64,000 nucleotides of DNA from Bathymodiolus brooksi. Its lineage: Eukaryota; Mollusca; Bivalvia; Mytilida; Modiolidae. Position 1 is the first letter of the stretch. Each line of letters starts with the position of its first letter. The stretch lies in the NCBI GenBank assembly GCA_963680875.1, contig OY804577.1, forward strand, positions 108,511,906 through 108,575,905, written 5' to 3'. A program made the translations under genes and the position numbers. Shown in pieces: positions 49,205 to 59,067 of the stretch. A model generated the notes under the pieces. The model was not told where the DNA came from. It did not search any database and was given only the letters and a program-made list of their open reading frames with translations.

Positions 49205-49936
49205 ATATGTGTCGCGTCAAATTTCATGTATTGGGTGTCTCATGAAGGAAAATACTGTACTAAATTTCTAAATCAATACAGTTTCATATGTAGTAAATTT
49301 TATAAACTTTATAAATATAACATTAATATATCACATAACAAAACAACGGGTTTGCGAAACAGTTTGAATAATTTAAATGTTAACTACATGTAAATAAAAC
49401 CTTGGTGTGGCCCCATGACGTCGAAAGTTTTCAAAGCTCAACGTTTTGTTTATTTGTTATGGTACAGCCGTGGAACATAGGAGTTTGCTGAATCGATCAG
49501 GTATTTGTGACGGAATTAACCGTTGTAATACTTTTTTGTTCATGCAGCCGTTTTGAGTATAAAAACAGCATTTAATTTGGTAAAAATACATTTATTATTC
49601 CGTATTATACCATTGATTCAGTGAACCGTAATGTTTTATCGTCCATGTTTTAATCGTTTTTGGGGACTGAAATATATACCCCGTCTGTTTTCCGAATATA
49701 TGCTGACATTCAGGGCTGAAGAACCAATGAAAATATGTGTAACAAACTAAATTCGTAATATAATTAAATAAAGCATACAAATATGTGTGGATTTTTTCGT
49801 TGCAAAGATATGTTATGTTTGTCGGATTTGTCTTACCCATGTTTTTATTCCAGGTATTCCCATGATAACGTTTCGTCGTTTCTAATTGATATTTAGACTG
49901 TTTATTTGTGTTGTCAGTGTTTACATTTTTTCTTTC
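49205..49936. other. Non-coding stretch with one unassigned minus frame
   Basis: A 120-codon frame (49957-49595, minus) includes FFSPECQHIFGKQTGY and TIKTWTIKHYGSLNQWYN, which read protein-like. It matches no family I know, and its Met lies inside the 472-bp repeat. It could be an old exon or transposon remnant. Confidence 0.25.
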
Positions 49937-50408
49937 AGGTGTACTACCACTAAACATGGGTACCAGTCGAAAAGAACGTATGGGAAAGTAGTACGTAAAC
50001 AGAAAATGGATTCCTACATTGTTGGATAAAAAATAAACCCTATTAGATACTGCAAAATACTGAATGTCAGCAGAAACCTACATGTTTTAGGATAATTTTA
50101 AGCCCATATTTGATGTCCTTGTGGTTTTAAATAAAAAGATGATTGCATTGGAAAGGAACTACCTGAATTTGTGTTAAATCGAAAGTGAAAGTAGGATTTT
50201 TGAGGGTAGACATCTTCGAGCTGTCAGTTTTTTCTTATATGCCATTAAAGGTATGTTGATTTTTGGAGGTAAGCTTCCAATTAGGTACCCCTTCCATGAG
50301 AAATGAGTGTCACTTAGATTAAACTTAAGGTGAATCCTGTATGAAATTTCAAAAAGATGTTATTTAACATAGAAGGCTATGGAGAATTCTTTAGTGGTAT
50401 TACACCTT
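49937..50408 (+). repeat. 472-bp direct repeat, left copy, with TIRs
   Basis: Bounded by an 18-bp imperfect terminal inverted repeat. It contains a short frame ending MDSYIVG, followed by AATAAA, and has no long frame. It is preceded outside by TTTTTTCTTTC, so the junction also looks like a splice acceptor. Confidence 0.93.
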
Positions 50409-50483
50409 TTACGGGAATTTGCACGTGCACCATTGACCTTTTTAAATGCTTTTTCGAAATTTTTTCTGATAATTTATGTCATA

Positions 50484-50858
50484 ATGAGTGAAAATGAATG
50501 GATTGAGAAGCAAAAACAGCGTTTATCGCAAAATTGTATTATTCAGGGCCAGTTTGACTGTTGGTTGTGCTCATTGGGGGGGAAGGATAGACAGTATTCT
50601 ACCTTAACAGTCAGATTTCCTTGGGAAACTTGTAAAAAAACACTTTACAGTCACAGGTTTAGCTATATGATATTCAATAGAGTGTTTGACTTATCAAAGG
50701 ACATTCATGTGTCTCATATTTGCCATCAGAGAAGGTGCATTAACCCCGCACACTTGTCATATGAACCAAACCATGTCAACCAAGACCGACAAGTTTGTCG
50801 TGGTATTGTGCCAGCACAGTGTAAAGCGCACCAGCCATTTCCAGATTGTTTGTTATAA
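50484..50858 (+). CDS. His-Me finger (HNH-type) endonuclease-like protein
   Basis: A 124-residue protein from the Met at 50484. An in-frame upstream Met at 50379 lies in the 472-bp repeat and would add a hydrophobic, unrelated 35-residue segment, so I prefer the later start. Visible motifs are CWLC (26-29), SHRFSY (56-61), then HVSHICHQRRCINPAHLSYEPNHVNQ: HVSH (75-78), CH (80-81), C85, NPAHL (87-91) and N99. It ends with C105, C113 and H116 before PDC (120-122). This order of Cys/His ligands with His-Asn catalytic candidates fits the zinc-bound His-Me finger homing endonuclease-like family (zf-His_Me_endon). Known members nick or cut DNA, and this protein's target is unknown. It faces the transposase gene tail to tail and is enclosed by the direct repeats, which suggests it is part of the element. 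Confidence 0.75.
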   Translation: MSENEWIEKQKQRLSQNCIIQGQFDCWLCSLGGKDRQYSTLTVRFPWETCKKTLYSHRFSYMIFNRVFDLSKDIHVSHICHQRRCINPAHLSYEPNHVNQDRQVCRGIVPAQCKAHQPFPDCLL

Positions 50859-50973
50859 AAAGGTACACACACACACATACAAAAACAACATTCCACTATA
50901 CAAATATTTGAATATTTACACTTAGTTTAGGACATTTATATGCAATTGAACCAGCTATGCACATTGTACTTGT

Positions 50974-52968
50974 TTACATACAGGTCTTGGGATAACTACC
51001 ATGATCATTTATCACAACCCTGTTTTCAACACTTAATTGTTGATATTGGGGATCAGCTATTCCTTTGAAATAGTGAATGGGTTGATCATAATTTCTTAGT
51101 GCATGTAGCTCATACTTTCTTTTGCGAGACTTTGCCCTTTGGAATTTTGATGATGGCAACTTCTTGACATGCTTCATCCTTAATTCAGTTCTATATGTCT
51201 GTTTCAGCTGCAGACTAACTGTAGAACCAGGAGTTACCCCAGCACCTAGATTCTGAGTGACAAGCAGGGCAGAATTGGCAAATCCATGATTTCGCATATG
51301 GGCTGAAATGTGTGCACGACCAGCAAAGTTTCGTGAATAGGTTACATTCTTGGGATTACATCGACGGTGTGAGCGATTTACTGCTTCACTTTTTTGGGTC
51401 GAGGTAAGAAATCGAACCATGTCCAAGCTTTGTGGACCGAGAAGTATTTTTATACACTTTTCAATTTTATCTACATCATCACATGTCATTTTAAATATCT
51501 CACCACGAGCAATATAACTCTTTTGCCAGTGGTTATGGGGAAGACCTGCACACACAAAGGAATTCACTTTACAAGAATAACCACAGTAACCTTTGTAACA
51601 CATTATTATTGTTTCTATAATACACGGCATTTGCTCTTTTATTTTGTACAATTCACCATTATGTACCTGAAAGCTTTGATTTAGTTCAGCTACACACCTT
51701 GCTTTGATATCAAGGGCAAAGCGATTCTTTTTATTCAGTTTATTGATGCCAGAAAATAAAGACTTACTGAATGTGCATTTCAGAATCGCTCTTTTCAAGC
51801 TTCCTGCCAAGTGTCTCACATCCCTTAGTGACGTCACATTGGGGCCGTGTATTTCTTTTATACCTCGGAAAGCTTTACTGTCACCATCAGTTGTTATATG
51901 AGATATTTTCAAATAATCACTGACTTCTACAGCACATTTTTTGCTATAGACTGTCTCATTGCCTATAACAGCATCCTCAGCCAAATTGGCTGTACATAGT
52001 CCATAATGATTTGGACAAATAATATTAAAACCTTTACCCCTGAGTCTGGAAGCTACATTACAAAGTTTATTTCCTGTAAACAAAGAGACAATTTTTTTAT
52101 CTGTAGTATTATTTTCTATCATGCTATATGTAACCTGGGTGCCGGCTTGAAAAGGGGTAGTTCCGGCGCTGAAAAGGGGGTTATTATAACAGGCGTCAGA
52201 TTCTACCCGTACTAAATTGCAATTTGTTAAACCGCACGACCTATTATTTCTGACAAGTTCAGCACGAATGTCTTTCATGCTCTCTTTGTTTATATCTTCA
52301 ACTCTATTTGACACTTGGTTTGAAGTTTTTTGCATACTGGATGTGCAAGGGGGGATAATATTCGAAACCATTAGGATTTCTCTAAAGTTTTTATTTGAAA
52401 TAGGCGTATACATTAAGCCTACTGCAGCTGCAACATTAATTTTTGCAGCTTTTCTACCCTGTCTATGTGTGTCGATTTCATCATATAATTTATGATACTC
52501 ACTAACAAAATCACAATCTGTGCATGCTAGTCTCTCACGCCAACATAAACCCCATTTTTTGCTAGCTGCACAGTCAAATTTTAGGTCACCTAGGCATTCA
52601 TTATTATGTAATCTATGGTTTTTTATTTCAGATACATACATAGACTCAACTTTAGCACCCATATACACCTTATTTGTATGAAGATTTGGATGTTCAACCT
52701 CAGAAGGAAGGTAATAGTCTACAACTTCAGGAATCTTTGACTTGGGCCGAAGAATTTTTCCAGCCACATGCGAACCATCAACATTGTGAATTGACAGAAC
52801 ACCATTCAAATTTTCATGAACATACGAGTTATAAACATTATGCTCTAACCTTTTACACTTTTCAATTTTCAAATTGTTGTCAAATTCAAGATCTATCCCC
52901 TTATTCCATGGCTTATTTCCTTTTTGAAAGCCATTAGTTTTTGAAATTTTACTGCGTTTTCTACCCAT
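50974..52968 (-). CDS. Mutator-like (DDE) transposase
   Basis: An intact, intronless 664-residue frame. The start ATG at 52968 has a purine at -3 and G at +4. The N-terminus has NGFQKGNKPWNKG (12-24), a basic motif common in invertebrate transposases. A Cys-rich zone (C132, C142, C149, C152) follows. Candidate catalytic residues are D258 in ESDACYNNP, D361 or D363 in TTDGDS, and E528 in TQKSEAVNR, followed by PKNVTYSRNFAGRAH. This pattern fits the Mutator-like transposase domain found in many invertebrate genomes, which acts in the nucleus to excise and insert the element. The triad assignment is by eye. The frame has no stops or shifts, unlike the LINE, so the copy may be functional or very young. 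The Kolobok superfamily is an alternative, given the 4-bp duplication. Confidence 0.85.
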   Translation of the reverse strand: MGRKRSKISKTNGFQKGNKPWNKGIDLEFDNNLKIEKCKRLEHNVYNSYVHENLNGVLSIHNVDGSHVAGKILRPKSKIPEVVDYYLPSEVEHPNLHTNKVYMGAKVESMYVSEIKNHRLHNNECLGDLKFDCAASKKWGLCWRERLACTDCDFVSEYHKLYDEIDTHRQGRKAAKINVAAAVGLMYTPISNKNFREILMVSNIIPPCTSSMQKTSNQVSNRVEDINKESMKDIRAELVRNNRSCGLTNCNLVRVESDACYNNPLFSAGTTPFQAGTQVTYSMIENNTTDKKIVSLFTGNKLCNVASRLRGKGFNIICPNHYGLCTANLAEDAVIGNETVYSKKCAVEVSDYLKISHITTDGDSKAFRGIKEIHGPNVTSLRDVRHLAGSLKRAILKCTFSKSLFSGINKLNKKNRFALDIKARCVAELNQSFQVHNGELYKIKEQMPCIIETIIMCYKGYCGYSCKVNSFVCAGLPHNHWQKSYIARGEIFKMTCDDVDKIEKCIKILLGPQSLDMVRFLTSTQKSEAVNRSHRRCNPKNVTYSRNFAGRAHISAHMRNHGFANSALLVTQNLGAGVTPGSTVSLQLKQTYRTELRMKHVKKLPSSKFQRAKSRKRKYELHALRNYDQPIHYFKGIADPQYQQLSVENRVVINDHGSYPKTCM

Positions 52969-53654
52969 TTCTTACCTTCCGAATGAATCAGTTGCACCAC
53001 TACATACACCAAATTGTAGGGAAATTTAAACTCTTTAATAATTAACCTTTATATATCCAAAAATTATCATGTTTTATCAATTAAAGCCTTTTATTGGATC
53101 CCCCACCCAAATCCAACAGAAACTTGAGAACTTGATACCTGCTGTGTTAAAGTCCCTCTGGAAGATAAAGATCAAATGTATTTCAGGTGGCATATGTATA
53201 AATAATCTAATTAATAAATTTGCTTCATAATTAAGTAAAGAAAAACTTTCCAAATGTAAAAACTTCCCTGAAATAAGAATCAAAACTTCATTTTTTAACC
53301 CTTTTTAATTTTTTTTTTATTAATTTCACCTTTTAATTTTGAAAATTCAAAATTGTATTCACTTAAAAAAAGTCTAGACTTATTTTCCAATATCTAGTCA
53401 ATACTTGAGCACTAAAAAAACTAAAACTTTTAACGTGTTTGGTAGCAAAATCTCAACATTTCTGTTTGCGATTAAAACTCAATTTTTTCACAAATTTTTA
53501 GCAAAGATCCTAGGAAGAGATGGTCTTATATTTTTGCAATATTTTGAAAACCGTGCGAGAATTTTTTATTTTTTTTTTAGAAATGCATTCACAACATAAT
53601 AACACAAGTTTGTGTAAAGTTTCAACTAAATCGCAGCTAGTTAAACTGCCTCTT
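52969..53654. other. Internal flank of the composite element
   Basis: Upstream of the transposase gene and before the right direct repeat. It is AT-rich with long T runs and would hold the transposase promoter. No inverted match to the left inner flank (from 50409) was found, so the cargo has no terminal inverted repeats of its own. Confidence 0.55.
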
Positions 53655-54126
53655 AGGTGTACTACCACTAAACATGGGTACCAGTCGAAAAGAACGTATG
53701 GGAAAGTAGTACGTAAACAGAAAATGGATTCCTACATTGTTGGATAAAAAATAAACCCTATTAGATACTGCAAAATACTGAATGTCAGCAGAAACCTACA
53801 TGTTTTAGGATAATTTTAAGCCCATATTTGATGTCCTTGTGGTTTTAAATAAAAAGATGATTGCATTGGAAAGGAACTACCTGAATTTGTGTTAAATCGA
53901 AAGTGAAAGTAGGATTTTTGAGGGTAGACATCTTCGAGCTGTCAGTTTTTTCTTATATGCCATTAAAGGTATGTTGATTTTTGGAGGTAAGCTTCCAATT
54001 AGGTACCCCTTCCATGAGAAATGAGTGTCACTTAGATTAAACTTAAGGTGAATCCTGTATGAAATTTCAAAAAGATGTTATTTAACATAGAAGGCTATGG
54101 AGAATTCTTTAGTGGTATTACACCTT
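53655..54126 (+). repeat. 472-bp direct repeat, right copy, with TIRs
   Basis: Same orientation and sequence as the left copy, with no difference seen in a full read. It is preceded by ACTGCCTCTT and followed by TTCACCGTTAACC. Confidence 0.93.
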
Positions 54127-55065
54127 CACCGTTAACCGGAAGTTATGGGTGAAGTATAAGATAGAAATTGAACCGGATGGTTGAATTTTTCCGTATTATC
54201 TTTAAATAAAAAATATTTTTAACAACTATGTTCATGTAGATTCTATATAATAATATAGCAAGCATGCACAGAGGTGTGGATTATATTTTAAATTAGATGA
54301 CACTATTTCTTTGAAAAGAGGATAAAACAGCTACAAAGAACAACATAATGACAAAACAAAAACAAAACAAAGCAAAAAAGTATCATAATGCATTGAAGTC
54401 ATTGAGTTTATTTAATGCGCGGTCTCCAGTTTTTTGGCGGTTGTAAGTTAGTTAGATCAGTGTCGTGGAATATTCTGATGATGGTACAACATGTCAAAGG
54501 AAATAGAACTGTCTGTCCTTACACGCGATATGCGAAGTAAATACAAAAATGGGGTGGGTATGGTTGCTATGACATGACTCCATATTACACTGGAGAATCA
54601 ATGGAGAGAGTTTGCATAGACTGCATTGTACACCTACGAATTAAAGACAAAACGGTGGTGTTTACAGTAACCTTCGTACGAGTTTTCAGTCTTCTGTCGA
54701 CCACCAACTGGTAAATTGTGAAACATTTCCAGAACTGTTTTCTGTAAATATAATGGTAGTTCTACCTTAATCATCATTTAAATGTTAGATACCAGTAGTA
54801 CACATGGCATTTGGAAGACATAACAGTGAATAATTTTAAAACCACTATTCTAATTTACAATACCATCTTTTCTCATCGGAACCCAATGGACAGGAAACTT
54901 CTTAGCAAAGTGTATTATCTTCCGGTGAGACCATCTTTGACTTATTCAGTTTAGTATTCAGAAGACGATGACGTTGTAAAAAGTATGACTTTTTGTGCAT
55001 GTCCCAATACAGGACCTGGATTTCCAATGTCACATTTTTGTGTCTGTCCTAAACCAGAACCTGGA
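54127..55065. other. Non-coding stretch
   Basis: About 940 bp with no recognised gene. Short A-rich runs lie at 54350-54380. Confidence 0.5.
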
Positions 55066-55068
55066 TTT

Positions 55069-55125
55069 TAAACGTCCTATGTCGTGTTATGTTTTTAAAC
55101 GTCCTATGTCGTGTTATGTTTTTTT
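55069..55125. repeat. 27-bp tandem duplication
   Basis: AAACGTCCTATGTCGTGTTA followed by TGTTTTT occurs twice in succession. Confidence 0.9.
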
Positions 55126-55317
55126 TAGCGAGTTCAGTTAAGATGAGAGGTGATATTGTGTTGTTGATATTGGTGACCATCACTGTTTAAACTTTCTTTT
55201 CCTTAACTGCAATTTTTATATTTAAAGTTTTCACAATTCTGATACTGTCAGAAATCTGTACTCGAATGCGTTCATTAAATAGTACAACTCCCTGGCTCTA
55301 GACACAAGTTTGGAGAC

Positions 55318-55700
55318 ACAAAAAGGGGTAATCAGAAGCCGTAAATCGAAGAAAGACAGACAATACAATGGCCAAAATAAAAAGCACAAAAGGACAAACA
55401 ACGAGCTACAAAACACTAATCAGAAAGCTAAAGATCGGGCAACACGAAACCCACTAAATACCGGGGTTGAACCCAGGTTTTTCGGAAGGGTAAGCAGTTC
55501 CTGTTCCACACGTGACACCCATCGTGTTACTGTTAAACGACACGAACATCATCTAATATGGAAATCGGGTTGGACACCAGTAAACGTAAATAAATACAAC
55601 TAACAAATATAACATGAACCCCTTACAAAACAAATGGAAGTAAAGACGAACCAAACATCGCTTGAGGCGGAAATCTTAGCGGGTAACACAACACAGAAAT
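55318..55700 (+). repeat. Dispersed repeat C, near full length (plus)
   Basis: It opens GGTAATCAGAAGCCGTAAAT and continues AATACAATGGCC..AAAAGGACAAACAACG, GGGCAACACGAAACCC, GGAAGGGTAAGCAG and GAAGTAAAGACGAACC. It contains GACAGACAA and GACAAACAA exactly 38 bp apart, enclosing the segment that is the 38-bp satellite monomer at 62053-64000. Confidence 0.85.
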
Positions 55701-55779
55701 AAAAACGTGAAGACATGCAATTTGACATGAACAACACGAACACCACTAAGACATGTAAAAACGAGAGCGAACACCTGAG

Positions 55780-55945
55780 TTCACACCCGGTTTTTAGTGA
55801 GTTTCGTGTTGCTCGATTCTTAGTTTTCTGTGCAATGTTGCGTAGATCGACGTTTGTTCTTTTGTCCTTTTTCTTTTGGCCATTGTGTTTTCTATTCTTC
55901 GATTTACACCTTCTGATTACCCCTTTGGTATCTTCAAACTCTTCT
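55780..55945 (-). repeat. Dispersed repeat C, partial (minus)
   Basis: CCGGTTTTTAGTGAGTTTCG, TGTTGCTCGATTCTTAGTTT, CTTTTGGCCATTGTGTTTTC and CTTCTGATTACCCCTTTGG are the complement of the 55318-55480 copy, so the two form an inverted pair. Confidence 0.85.
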
Positions 55946-56344
55946 TTCAAGAATGGTGTTGATGTGTATTATCTATATTGTTTCAGAGTCGTGTCTCGAA
56001 CTGTTAAAAACATTGGCGTAGCTATTCTTTTGATTGATCATTACTATTGAGACAATGTTGGGAAGGCATCATGGACCACCAATGCATATTTATTTTCAGT
56101 ACAAAAGTTGTATGAATGTTCATTTATGGAGAGTGTCATTATTTTGTGTCCTTGTGGCATCATTCGATATGCCTTCTGTCGAAGCTTATATCCTGATCTC
56201 AGATAGCAGGAACCATACATTGATAGAATAGGAAGGGGTTAATTTGCTCTACGAAATATGATACAATGGCATTGACAGAACCAAATTTATGTTAATTCCA
56301 TTCTGAGAACGAAATTAATTTTAGTTAGTATATAAATGTTAGAG

Positions 56345-56560
56345 AATACCGATTGGGCAATCACAAATAGACAATCCTGAGCAACTGGCAACATAGGGTA
56401 CACAAGACGAAGGAAAACAAAACAAAAACACAACACAATATGTGTTGGACACCACTATGTGCAAACACAAATAACGTAAATAAGACATGATTCCTCCCAC
56501 AAAACGCTGGAGGTAAAGATGAACCGAACATCGTTTTTATGCTGAAATTAACAACAACAA
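56345..56560 (+). repeat. Dispersed repeat C, 3' part (plus)
   Basis: GGGCAATCACAAATAGAC, ATGTGTTGGACACCACTATG, ACGTAAATAAGACATGATTC and GGAGGTAAAGATGAACCGAA match the far end of repeat C copies at 55540-55680 and, inverted, 29660-29780. Confidence 0.75.
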
Positions 56561-56564
56561 CAAA

Positions 56565-57370
56565 ATATAGATATCTGTTTTAATACCTTTTTGTAAATTA
56601 TACTAAAAAACAACAATATGTAAGACAAATCACTTCAAAGATAATTTACATGTTGGTCGCATTAATATGACACAGGTCAAGGTCTTTCAATGTTTCATAA
56701 TGTACATATATAACAAAAATACTGCACAATAATCATGTCTTACTACTCTCTAGTTAATAAATATATAAAATAAAATAGGTAACATACACATACGCCCTAT
56801 TCACATAAACAAATGAGTGTTAAATTCAATATATTTTTATTGAATAACGAAAGACAATAGGTTTTGATTAAACCAAGACTTTAATCAGAAAAATAAATCT
56901 CAATTAAAAAAATAACTAATAGAGACATATTTGAAATCACACAATTTGTGTTCCCTTTTTAAGAAAAATACATGAAATTAAGTAAAATATTGAGAAAAAA
57001 CGCATGTGTATTAGTAGTGGGAGGCTAACCGAGTATTTTCAATTATTTGAGTTCCCAGATAAACACAATCTATGGTTGATTACACAGTGTATGTTCGTCA
57101 ATTGATTGTTAATCGGAATTTTATGAAATTTAATTTTTATTTCTTCAAATTTTAATATACAACATTTCTGGGAATAGAGTAGTTTTTATGTAAAAAAAAG
57201 ATTATCAGAATGTTCAGGCTACCTGAAAACATGACGGGAATAAACCGTCATATGAAATGAAGCATAGAAAATATATAAGTTGCCCTGACATTTCATTTGA
57301 TCTGAGACATTTTATGTCTGTACTTTGAACTTATGCTGCTTGTGATATCAATTTATTGGCATTCTGTGAT
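56565..57370. other. AT-rich non-coding stretch
   Basis: About 800 bp with no recognised gene or repeat. Confidence 0.5.
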
Positions 57371-57378
57371 TTAGTACA

Positions 57379-57735
57379 GTGGCGTTAGAAACGCACGCGT
57401 CAAGTAAAATACCATTATTTGTGAAGGACACAAAAACACCCACTAAGCGTTCACGTCCTAGTAAGATGCAGGCTGAAGTTCGAGTAAGATATTTCATTCA
57501 AGCTGTAACCATCATGATACCCATCAATACTATTTCCCAAAAAATTAAAAAAGTTAACAAAAACCGGAAATTAAAGCATTTACCGACATTGGTTAGTTCA
57601 TGTATTATCTTGGATATTGGGAAATTCAAAAATAAAACTACAGAGTGCTACTCCACATTAAAAAACCCTTACAGAGTAAATATTGACTTCAGTATTAGTG
57701 AGTTACCTTTTTCGTTTTTTGTACCCAAAGTGTAA
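57379..57735 (+). CDS. Unassigned open frame, possible exon
   Basis: A 118-codon frame. The first ~34 residues (about KIPLFVKDTKTPTKRSRPSK) read protein-like and are followed by a donor-like GTAAGA at about 57484, after which the frame becomes low complexity. A poor acceptor-like TTTAG lies upstream. No partner exon or family is recognised, so it could be chance. Confidence 0.15.
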   Translation: MALETHASSKIPLFVKDTKTPTKRSRPSKMQAEVRVRYFIQAVTIMIPINTISQKIKKVNKNRKLKHLPTLVSSCIILDIGKFKNKTTECYSTLKNPYRVNIDFSISELPFSFFVPKV

Positions 57736-57739
57736 AAAT

Positions 57740-58285
57740 ATAAAGGGCAAAATTTGAAAAATGTATTGTGCAAATTTGAATAAATGTTTTAACTTTGAAA
57801 TTGAATATTAATGGCTATAATCAAATGCAAATTTAACATCCCAATATAATAAAATTCAAAAATTTAATGACTAGTGAACGAAAACCAATCCTGTAAAAAC
57901 TATGTAAATTTATTAGATATATAAATATGATAGTTTGTCCTCCCGGCTAATTCTATCTGTGGATTTACTGTATTTGTATATAGTTTAATCTGTTCATTTA
58001 TTTGTAACTTCTCTGTATATGTGCTATGCACTGTCAGTTTGAGAAATAAAGATATATCAGTAGAGATCAAACAAAATATGCAAAAAAATATGCAGTGATT
58101 AATCCTACAATTTTTAGAAAGCAATATTGTTAAAACATAATTAATAACTTAATAGGATACCTTAAATAGCTTTAGAAAAAAAAACAAAATTAGAGATCAT
58201 TTCGGAAAATAAAGATCATAACATACAAAATGAAAGACACTTCGCTCAACAATGTGATTCAAACTGCTTCTGCAGCTAATGTAAC
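57740..58285. other. AT-rich non-coding stretch
   Basis: Downstream of the methyltransferase-like gene on the minus strand. The 74-codon frame here has no features. Confidence 0.45.
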
Positions 58286-58530
58286 GTCAATTTTGATTGG
58301 ATGACGTTCTATTACAATAAAAATGTTATTGGCGTCCATAATTCATGTTGTGTGGAAAAAAATATTAGTCAATTTTGATTGGATGATGTTCTGTTACAAT
58401 AAAAATGTTATTGGCGTCCATAATCTATGTTGTGAGAAAAAAAATATTAGTAAATTTTTATTGGATGACGTTCTATAACAATAAAAAATGTTATAGACAC
58501 CCATAGTTCATGTTGTGAAGGAAAACAATA
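58286..58530. repeat. Tandem repeat, 3 x 82 bp
   Basis: Units start at 58286, 58368 and 58450 (GTCAATTTTGATTGGATGAC, then TTATTGGCGTCCATAAT and CATGTTGTG). The third unit is more diverged. They lie 310-560 bp beyond the stop codon of the methyltransferase-like gene. Confidence 0.93.
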
Positions 58531-58603
58531 TTACAGAATTTCTTAAACATCAAAGGGAGAAATATTAATTTTTAATCTAATTTCTATATACTGTACTTTG
58601 TTA

Positions 58604-58626
58604 ATATATATATATATATATATATA
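58604..58626. repeat. (TA)n microsatellite
   Basis: About 11 TA dinucleotides. Confidence 0.9.
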
Positions 58627-58843
58627 AAAGTAAACTTTATATTGCGTATCTTAAGTAAAACAGCCGCAAGGCTTTTATGCGCTTATTAAATTGTAAAAAA
58701 ATACATGGACAACAAAACACTTATCTTGAATCAAGTAGTTAAAATACAGCAAAAAATACAACATGCATTTTTCAAGGTGTCAATAATTCTTCATGATATA
58801 AACCCATTTTGCGTCTTCACGAACATAACGCTCGTCAATAATA

Positions 58844-59067
58844 TTAAAATGGCTTTTTCACTAAGATTGCGTCACAGTAATTAAAACCGGCAATGTATTT
58901 GAATTGCACATTTGTATACCCGTGTTTAGCAAATAGTTTTCGGTATTCAGATGCACTTCTTTCCTGTCCTTTTGACATCAAAGCCAACACTAAATCATTT
59001 GTAAGACAAATTTCAGGACTGTGTTTGTCATCACTTAATACCTTTTCCAATACCAATAAACTGCCAC
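58844..59067 (-). CDS. ASMT-like terminal exon
   Basis: Acceptor TTATTTTTAG; the stop TAA is at 58846-58844. It encodes GSLLVLEKVLSDDKHSPEIC, NDLVLALMSKGQERSASEYR, then KLFAKHGYTNVQFKYIAGFN and YCDAILVKKPF, a full family C-terminus. The Met at 59101 is intronic and not a start. Confidence 0.92.

Larger units (their letters stand above)
49937..54126. mobile_element. Composite DNA transposon with long direct repeats
   Basis: A 4190-bp unit. Two direct repeats of 472 bp, 49937-50408 and 53655-54126, are identical by eye at a constant offset of 3718 bp. Each starts AGGTGTACTACCACTAAA and ends with that sequence inverted, with one mismatch. The outer flanks read TTCA before GGTGT at the left and TTCA after ACACC at the right, a possible 4-bp target-site duplication. 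The inner flanks of the two repeats show no such match. Between them lie an endonuclease gene (plus) and a transposase gene (minus), convergent and 115 bp apart. The whole unit probably moved as one recent insertion. Confidence 0.75.

Noticed and set aside
52006..52937. Plus-strand frames of 69-92 codons
   Set aside because: They are antisense shadows of the intact 664-codon transposase frame.
49937..54126. LTR retrotransposon
   Set aside because: The direct repeats look LTR-like, but they end in AGGTG..CACCT rather than TG..CA. There is no reverse transcriptase, integrase or primer-binding site between them, and the coding genes are a DDE transposase and an endonuclease.
55310..56050. Open frames of 97, 116 and 111 codons
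   Set aside because: They lie inside the inverted pair of repeat C copies and do not match any protein family.
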